From TMED27 sp964350695 (lineage in GTDB: Bacteria > Pseudomonadota > Alphaproteobacteria > Micavibrionales > Micavibrionaceae), in assembly GCA_964350695.1 (NCBI GenBank), contig CAYGKM010000002.1, positions 124,001 to 188,000 of the forward strand: 64,000 nt of DNA. Reading direction: 5' to 3'. The position numbers and the translations under genes are program-made. This document shows, piece by piece, positions 59,274 through 64,000 of the stretch. The number at the start of each line of letters is the position of its first letter. Position 1 is the stretch's first letter. The notes below the pieces were generated by a model. The model did no database searches. It worked only from the letters and a program-made list of their open reading frames with translations, and was not told the DNA's origin.

Positions 59274-61406
59274 ATGACTTCAATATTCATTATAATTGCC
59301 TGCTGCGGCTTGCTTGCGCTGATTTACAGTGCGGTGGCGTCACGGCAGATTATGGGCTTAAGTGCCGGTAGTGCGAAGATGCAAGATATTGCATCGGCTA
59401 TTCAAGAAGGCGCGGCCGCATATTTAAGCCGCCAATACAAAACAATTGCGCTTGTGGGCGTGGCGGTTGCTGCGCTTTTATACCTTCTTTTAGGTAGTCA
59501 TGTTGCGATTGGCTTTATCATCGGTGCGGTTTTATCGGGCTTGGCCGGATATAACGGTATGGTTGTTTCTGTGCGGGCGAATGTGCGCACAACGCAAGCG
59601 GCCACCGAAAGTCTGGAAAAAGCGTTGAACGTTGCGTTTAAAGCCGGAGCAATTACGGGGATGCTCGTTGTTGGTTTGGGGCTTTTGGGCGTTGCGGGCT
59701 ATTACTATTATCTTCAGCATGATCTTGGCTTTGCCGGACTTGAAGGCGATGAACGGATGGCGGCTTTACGATATATGCTTGAAGGGCTTGTTGCTCTTGG
59801 CTTTGGTGCGTCCTTGATTTCGATTTTCGCGCGTTTAGGCGGCGGTATCTTTACCAAAGGCGCCGATGTTGGTGCGGACCTTGTTGGTAAGGTTGAAGCG
59901 GGCATTCCAGAAGATGATCCACGTAACCCTGCGACGATTGCTGATAATGTTGGTGACAACGTTGGTGATTGTGCGGGTATGGCGGCTGATTTGTTTGAGA
60001 CATACGCTGTGACGGTTGTTGCGACGATGTTGATTGCCTTCAGCACATTTGCACCTGAGGCTATTGAGCAGATGATGATCTTGCCGCTGTTTATCGGTGC
60101 GATCTGTATTGTTGGCTCGGTTGTCGGAACGTTCTTCGTGCGTTTGGGTAAAACCAAAAACATCATGAATGCCCTGTATAAAGGCTTTGTGGCTTCGGCG
60201 CTTTTCTCTGCGATTTTGATTGCGGTGGCGATTTCGAATATCGGCGTTGATGTTACTATCCCGCTTGCGGATGGTGGCACGGTAACCCATATGGCGCTTT
60301 TCTACTGTATTGTTGTTGGTTTGGTTGTGACGGGTCTTTTGATCTGGGTGACTGAATATTACACCTCTACGGAGTATCGCCCTGTGCGTTCGATTGCGAA
60401 GGCATCGGAAACAGGCCATGGAACAAATGTGATCCAAGGCTTGGCGATTTCTTTGGAAGCGACAGCGATTCCTGTTTTGATTATTTGCGGAGGGATTTAC
60501 TTCGCGCATGATCTTGCGGGGCTTTACGGTATCGCGATTGCGGCGACCTCTATGCTTTCATTGGCAGGGATGGTTGTGGCTTTGGACGCATATGGTCCTG
60601 TTACGGATAACGCAGGAGGGATTGCCGAGATGGCGGGGCTTCCCAAAGGTGTTCGTGAGACGACAGATGCTTTGGACGCGGTTGGTAATACGACCAAAGC
60701 CGTGACCAAGGGCTATGCGATCGGCTCTGCCGGTTTGGCGGCGCTTGTGCTGTTTGCCGGTTACACCGAAGAGATTAAGCATTACTTGCCTGACCTTGCC
60801 GATATCAGCTTCCCGCTCGAAGAGCCGTGGGTTGTGATTGGTTTGTTCATTGGTGGACTTTTGCCGTATCTCTTCTCTGCGATGTCGATGACAGCAGTGG
60901 GCCGCGCCGCGGCGGCTGTTGTGGTTGAGGTTCGTCGTCAGTTCAAGGAAATCCCCGGTATCATGAAGGGCACAGCGAAGCCCGAGTATGGTAAGGCCGT
61001 GGATATCCTGACGAAGGCGGCGATTGCCGAGATGATTGTACCTTCTCTCTTGCCTGTGCTTGCGCCTGTTATCCTTTGGATTGCGGTGTTCAAGATTACG
61101 GGTGATGCGATGTCTGCGTTCCAGTGTTTGGGAGCGATGCTTCTGGGTACGATCGTGACAGGTCTTTTCGTTGCGCTTTCCATGACTGCCGGTGGCGGTG
61201 CGTGGGATAATGCGAAGAAATACATCGAGGATGGTCATCATGGCGGTAAAGGCTCTGATGCGCATCATGCGGCTGTGACCGGTGACACTGTAGGCGACCC
61301 GTATAAAGACACGGCCGGCCCTGCGGTGAACCCGCTGATTAAGATTGCGAATATTGTGGCGATCTTGTTGGTGGCGGTTGTGGCGAAGTTCGGCGTTGCC
61401 GGATAA
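59274..61406 (+). CDS. hppA: Proton-translocating membrane pyrophosphatase, K+-independent type
   Basis: Membrane pyrophosphatase of 710 residues with about 16 helices that pumps H+ using PPi. The signature loop is DVGADLVGKVEAGIPEDDPRNPATIADNVGDNVGDCAGMAADLFETYA. The position deciding K+ dependence carries Lys in VGNTTKAVTKGYAIGSAGLAAL, the K+-independent form. The C-terminus has GDTVGDPYKDTAGPAVNPLIK. GAGG precedes ATG 59274. It could link PPi from biosynthesis to the proton gradient, and would compete for PPi with a PPi-dependent PFK if the enzyme at 31184 is one. Confidence 0.97.
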   Translation: MTSIFIIIACCGLLALIYSAVASRQIMGLSAGSAKMQDIASAIQEGAAAYLSRQYKTIALVGVAVAALLYLLLGSHVAIGFIIGAVLSGLAGYNGMVVSVRANVRTTQAATESLEKALNVAFKAGAITGMLVVGLGLLGVAGYYYYLQHDLGFAGLEGDERMAALRYMLEGLVALGFGASLISIFARLGGGIFTKGADVGADLVGKVEAGIPEDDPRNPATIADNVGDNVGDCAGMAADLFETYAVTVVATMLIAFSTFAPEAIEQMMILPLFIGAICIVGSVVGTFFVRLGKTKNIMNALYKGFVASALFSAILIAVAISNIGVDVTIPLADGGTVTHMALFYCIVVGLVVTGLLIWVTEYYTSTEYRPVRSIAKASETGHGTNVIQGLAISLEATAIPVLIICGGIYFAHDLAGLYGIAIAATSMLSLAGMVVALDAYGPVTDNAGGIAEMAGLPKGVRETTDALDAVGNTTKAVTKGYAIGSAGLAALVLFAGYTEEIKHYLPDLADISFPLEEPWVVIGLFIGGLLPYLFSAMSMTAVGRAAAAVVVEVRRQFKEIPGIMKGTAKPEYGKAVDILTKAAIAEMIVPSLLPVLAPVILWIAVFKITGDAMSAFQCLGAMLLGTIVTGLFVALSMTAGGGAWDNAKKYIEDGHHGGKGSDAHHAAVTGDTVGDPYKDTAGPAVNPLIKIANIVAILLVAVVAKFGVAG

Positions 61407-61426
61407 AGCCTTGCTTATAAAATTTG

Positions 61427-61459
61427 AAAAAGCCCTGCAGCGATGCGGGGCTTTTTTTA
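61427..61459. terminator. Terminator between hppA and the HTH gene
   Basis: AAAAAGCCCTGCA / TGCGGGGCTTTTTTT, eight-base stem with one mismatch, T-run on the plus strand and A-run giving Ts on the minus strand. It overlaps the stop of the HTH gene. Confidence 0.75.
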
Positions 61460-61720
61460 TTCGAGGGTTTGTTCGGTGGGCGCGGGTTGCTCTTCTTCAA
61501 AGAGGGCGGCGAAATCGGAGAGCGTATATCCGACAGCATTTAGGGTTCGGGCCAGAGTTTCCATTGAAAGCCAGCGAGGGGAGCCATCCTTTTGCTTGCG
61601 CTTGCTTGGGTTGAAGGTTGTTGGGTCTAGGCCTGCGTGTTTTGCCAAACCCGAGGCGGAGTAGCCGAATTTTTCGGCGAGGCGGTCGATGCCGTTCCAA
61701 AGATCTTCGTGTTTCAGCAT
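61457..61720 (-). CDS. Short helix-turn-helix protein, CI-repressor-like without peptidase domain
   Basis: 87 residues. MLKHEDLWNGIDRLAEKFGYSASGLAKHAGLDPTTFNPSKR and WLSMETLARTLNAVGYTLSDFAALF match the N-terminal HTH of the alphaproteobacterial S24-peptidase repressors (LexA/CI-like), which are usually over 200 residues. Here the protein ends after the HTH, with a charged tail of about 14 residues. No S24 remains in any frame nearby were noted. It could be a natural HTH-only regulator or a truncated relic. Confidence 0.75.
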   Translation of the reverse strand: MLKHEDLWNGIDRLAEKFGYSASGLAKHAGLDPTTFNPSKRKQKDGSPRWLSMETLARTLNAVGYTLSDFAALFEEEQPAPTEQTLE

Positions 61721-61784
61721 GGTGCGCCGTCTTTCCTACTCAGTGTTTAGCGGGAAATAGCACAGAATTCATGCTTATGTCAAT

Positions 61785-62246
61785 TTATCTGCCGGCAGCG
61801 GTTTCGCTTTGCGGGTTGAATTTACCCAAATTGCCGAAGAATTGTTGCATGGCGGTGACTTCGTTGCCGTGAGTGGGGGTTTTCTCGCGCAGGTAAGGGA
61901 CATCTACGCGCTGATTATCCACGTCGCGGATCAGCTCAACCACGCCTTCTTCGTTAAAGGCGATGACGACGACGCGCTCGTCAATTACTTCGGGGTCGAG
62001 GATGCCGCGCTTTTCTGTTTCCTGACCGATGTAGTACCAGACATTTTCATCAAAGGTGGATTTGGTGGTGGGGGAGCCAAGGTTGCGCAGAACATCGGAG
62101 CGCGTGCTTGTGCCTTCGGCCAGCTCTGCGATCTGGTAATCCTGCAGGAAGTTTCCGCGTTTGGTCACTGTGGGTGTGCAGGCGCCCATAAACAGGACGC
62201 TTGAGGCGGTTAATGTCAGGATCAGTGTCTTTGTCTCTTGAATCAT
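61785..62246 (-). CDS. bamE: Outer membrane protein assembly factor BamE
   Basis: Lipoprotein of the Bam complex that inserts outer-membrane barrels, 153 residues. The lipobox is LFMGAC with C23. The SmpA/OmlA domain is seen in TKRGNFLQDYQIAELAEGTSTRSDVLRNLGSPTTKSTFDENVWYYIGQETEKR. The C-terminal extension after about 130 is not conserved. Divergent from the bc1 chaperone gene with a 72-base gap, a normal arrangement here. Confidence 0.92.
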   Translation of the reverse strand: MIQETKTLILTLTASSVLFMGACTPTVTKRGNFLQDYQIAELAEGTSTRSDVLRNLGSPTTKSTFDENVWYYIGQETEKRGILDPEVIDERVVVIAFNEEGVVELIRDVDNQRVDVPYLREKTPTHGNEVTAMQQFFGNLGKFNPQSETAAGR

Positions 62247-62318
62247 TTTTGTAAACTCTTATGTTCTAATCACCCGATATGGGCATACCAATATAGCGGT
62301 TTGAGAAGGACTATATCA

Positions 62319-62834
62319 ATGTTTGGTTTGTTGAAAACAAAAAACTCCTATGAACAAGAAGCGCGCGAAGTTTATGGCGCGGCGCTCGCGCATTCCAGAA
62401 GTACGTTTTTCTATGAGAAATATGGCGTGCCAGATACGTTTGACGGGAGGTTCGATTGCATGGTTTTGCAGGTGTTTTTGGTGATTGAGCGGATGCTGGA
62501 GGACGGGCATACGGATTTCAATCAGGCGGTGTTTGATATGACATTTGCAAATATGGACCAGACTTTGCGGGAAATGGGGATTGGTGATATCGGCGTGTTG
62601 AAGCGTCAACGCAAGATGATGAAGGCGTTTAACGGGCGGATGCATGCCTATAAGGCGGCGCTGGATAGCGGCGATATGAAAGAGGCTTTGGCGAAAAACC
62701 TATATGGTACGATTGAAGCGGATGATAAAACGCTTAAAAACATGGATAAATACGTGAAAGCGGCGCTTAAGCACCTGCAAGCGCAGACCGGCGATGGTAT
62801 TCTGGCGGGGCGGATTGATTTTTTGAAAGAGTAG
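62319..62834 (+). CDS. Ubiquinol-cytochrome c chaperone family protein (CBP3-like)
   Basis: 171 residues from MFGLLKTKNSYEQEAREVYGA; the frame opens at 62238, but GAGAAGGA before ATG 62319 marks the start. The Ubiq_cyt_C_chap pattern is clear: YGAALAHSRSTFFYEKYGVPDTFDGRFDCMVLQVFLVIERM and MDQTLREMGIGDIGVLKRQRKMMKAFNGRM. Such proteins help assemble the cytochrome bc1 complex. It is followed 6 bases on by the DUF177 gene. Confidence 0.88.
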   Translation: MFGLLKTKNSYEQEAREVYGAALAHSRSTFFYEKYGVPDTFDGRFDCMVLQVFLVIERMLEDGHTDFNQAVFDMTFANMDQTLREMGIGDIGVLKRQRKMMKAFNGRMHAYKAALDSGDMKEALAKNLYGTIEADDKTLKNMDKYVKAALKHLQAQTGDGILAGRIDFLKE

Positions 62835-62840
62835 AGACGG

Positions 62841-63431
62841 ATGAGCAAAGAAATTATAGAGACCGAATGGTCATATTTTATAGATGTGGATTCTTTAGAA
62901 GGATCGCGGACGGAGCTTGCGATTTCTCCTGATGAGGAGGCATCAAAGAGGTTGGCGCAGCGTTTGAATCTTTTATCACTGGATTCGCTGGAGGCGAAAC
63001 TGGTTTTGAACCATAAGCATGGAAGCGGGCAGGTGCATATTGTGGGGCATTTTAAAGCCAAGCTCCGCCAAGCCTGCGTTGTGACGCTTGAACCTGTTGA
63101 GGATGTTGTTGAAGAAGAGTTCGAGTCGTGGTTTGCGGATTTGGAAGGCGCGGTGCATTTGGCAAAGGCGCGTAAAGACCGCATGGCCGAGAAGGGGCAC
63201 ACCGAAATTCAAATTCTGGAAGAGCATGAAGACCCGGAACCAATTATTGACGGCAAGATTGATCTGGGTGAATTGGTGACGCAATATGTCTCACTGGCGG
63301 TTAACCCGTATCCGCATGCGGAAGGGGTGGAGTTTGAAGTGGGTGATGACAATGTTAAAACTGCGGGGCCTGCTCTGAATAATCCTTTTGCCGCGCTGAA
63401 GGACTGGAAGGATAAGCTTTCGGATGGGTAG
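62841..63431 (+). CDS. DUF177 (YceD-like) protein
   Basis: 196 residues. DUF177 members lie beside rpmF and influence 23S rRNA maturation in some organisms. Seen are EASKRLAQRLNLLSLDSLEAKLVLNHKHGSGQVHIVGHFKAKLRQACVVTLEPVEDVVEEEFESWF and DLGELVTQYVSLAVNPYPHAEGVEF. Only one cysteine is in the core where relatives may have a pair. The order DUF177-rpmF-plsX is as expected. Confidence 0.9.
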   Translation: MSKEIIETEWSYFIDVDSLEGSRTELAISPDEEASKRLAQRLNLLSLDSLEAKLVLNHKHGSGQVHIVGHFKAKLRQACVVTLEPVEDVVEEEFESWFADLEGAVHLAKARKDRMAEKGHTEIQILEEHEDPEPIIDGKIDLGELVTQYVSLAVNPYPHAEGVEFEVGDDNVKTAGPALNNPFAALKDWKDKLSDG

Positions 63432-63531
63432 GGCTTTTATAGCGCGTGGATATTTTCTTTGATAATTTCCTTGCGCTTGTGTCTTAAATTCGCTACATAC
63501 TCGCTTCAAGAATAAATAAGGATTTAGAACT

Positions 63532-63711
63532 ATGGCTGTTCCAAAGAGAAAAACTACGAAATCAAAGCGCAATATGCGCCGCGCACATGATTCACTGACA
63601 GTAGATCAGTGGGTTGAAGATGCGAATACAGGCGAGCCTAAGCGTCGCCACCATATCGACTTGAAAACCGGCACTTACAAAGGCCGTCAGGTTATCGAAG
63701 CGCGCGATTAG
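63532..63711 (+). CDS. rpmF: 50S ribosomal protein L32
   Basis: 59 residues: the basic start MAVPKRKTTKSKRNMRRAHD, the centre VDQWVEDANTGEPKRRHHIDL and the end GTYKGRQVIEARD. The cysteine pairs of zinc-type L32 are absent, as in many alphaproteobacteria. AAGGA lies just upstream. The stop is inside a GCGCGAT/ATCGCGC hairpin (63702-63719). Confidence 0.97.
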   Translation: MAVPKRKTTKSKRNMRRAHDSLTVDQWVEDANTGEPKRRHHIDLKTGTYKGRQVIEARD

Positions 63712-63719
63712 TATCGCGC
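63702..63719 (+). other. Hairpin spanning the rpmF stop codon
   Basis: GCGCGAT (63702-63708) and ATCGCGC (63713-63719) around a TAGT loop. No T-run follows, so it may act as an mRNA stability or processing element between rpmF and plsX rather than a full terminator. Confidence 0.45.
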
Positions 63720-63766
63720 CTTCGGCATTTCTATCCCTAAAATTTAATATGTAAGAGGACTCCTCC

Positions 63767-64000
63767 GTGCCAAAATCCATCATAGCTATTGATGCCATGG
63801 GCGGGGATTTCGGTGTTGAGAGCGCGGTTCCGGGCGCGGCGCTGGCGCTTGAAAAAAACGCGTTTCTTAAGTTTAAATTCTTTGGCGACGAAAAAGAAAT
63901 TCACGAGCAGCTTGGGAAGCATCCCAAGCTTAAATCTGCTTCCAGCGTTATTCATACCGAAAAAATGATCCGTAATGATGATAAGCCGTCTGCTGCTTTG
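63767..64000 (+). CDS. plsX: Phosphate acyltransferase PlsX, N-terminal part (3' end outside window)
   Basis: Makes acyl-phosphate from acyl-ACP for phospholipid synthesis. The first 78 residues begin at GTG 63767 (MPKSIIAIDAMGGDFGVESAVPGAALALEKN), with the family motif DAMGGD and the stretch FFGDEKEIHEQL. It reads open to the right edge. AGAGGA lies upstream, within the short palindrome GAGGACTCCTC. It follows rpmF by 55 bases, the usual rpmF-plsX-fabH order. Confidence 0.95.
   Translation, partial: MPKSIIAIDAMGGDFGVESAVPGAALALEKNAFLKFKFFGDEKEIHEQLGKHPKLKSASSVIHTEKMIRNDDKPSAAL

Overview
The window reads as a compact chromosomal segment of an alphaproteobacterium with roughly balanced base composition. 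The evidence is the combination of CtrA-type promoter boxes, a PhaR/PhaA/PhaB/phasin set for polyhydroxybutyrate, the BamE / cytochrome-bc1 chaperone / DUF177 / rpmF / plsX order, a zinc-free (Asp-type) HemB, an alphaproteobacterial-style MotA/MotB/FliL set, a DUF6898-like small protein and a ribbon-helix-helix (RHH_4) protein. The order cannot be fixed from the sequence alone; a Micavibrionales- or Rhodospirillales-like lineage is only a guess. I see no rRNA, tRNA, CRISPR array, insertion sequence or prophage, so this is core genome with a few lineage-specific genes.

Layout. 1-7100: end of ychF, a 991-residue protein of unknown function, ilvE, an OmpR-type two-component pair and a phasin. 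7300-14130: a PAS-PAS histidine kinase, recX, an ABC-2 permease, hslO (probably leaderless), trkH and an OmpA-like lipoprotein. 14130-20860: a DJ-1-like protein without its nucleophile, prfB with an intact programmed +1 frameshift site, and two exported proteins, one with a TcpQ-like C-terminus and one with a very long coiled coil. 20930-27620: phaR, phaA, phaB, a stand-alone cyclic-nucleotide-binding protein and a large AsmA protein. 27615-31053 (minus strand): a DUF465 protein, purE, purK, fumC and an RHH protein. 31180-33420: a phosphofructokinase and two PH-domain membrane proteins. 33425-39744: a small acidic unknown protein, ilvD, an L,D-transpeptidase, a Tat-exported M15-like peptidase, folK and folP. 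39708-42126 (minus strand): three translationally coupled genes, Ldh-type dehydrogenase, aspartate dehydrogenase and histidine phosphatase. 42178-50024: recO, parC, motB, motA, an EAL-domain protein and hemB. 50157-52467: a MarR regulator, glutaryl-CoA dehydrogenase and two small proteins. 52632-58406: rpiB, glyA, nrdR, ribD, ribE, ribBA-like, ribH and nusB in one run. 58535-64000: fliL, a proton-pumping pyrophosphatase, a short HTH protein, bamE, a bc1 chaperone, DUF177, rpmF and the start of plsX.

The most interesting signals are regulatory. Perfect TTAA-N7-TTAA boxes stand upstream of motAB and upstream of two unrecognised acidic proteins, with a one-mismatch box before fliL, which suggests one cell-cycle (CtrA) regulon. 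Several genes without a Shine-Dalgarno sequence have a -10 hexamer 6-7 bases before the start codon, which suggests frequent leaderless transcription. The folK ribosome-binding site lies inside a terminator-like hairpin. On the protein side, several enzymes depart from textbook motifs: a RibBA without zinc cysteines in its GTP cyclohydrolase half, a short RibD reductase, a PFK with a mixed donor signature, and a DJ-1 fold without its cysteine.
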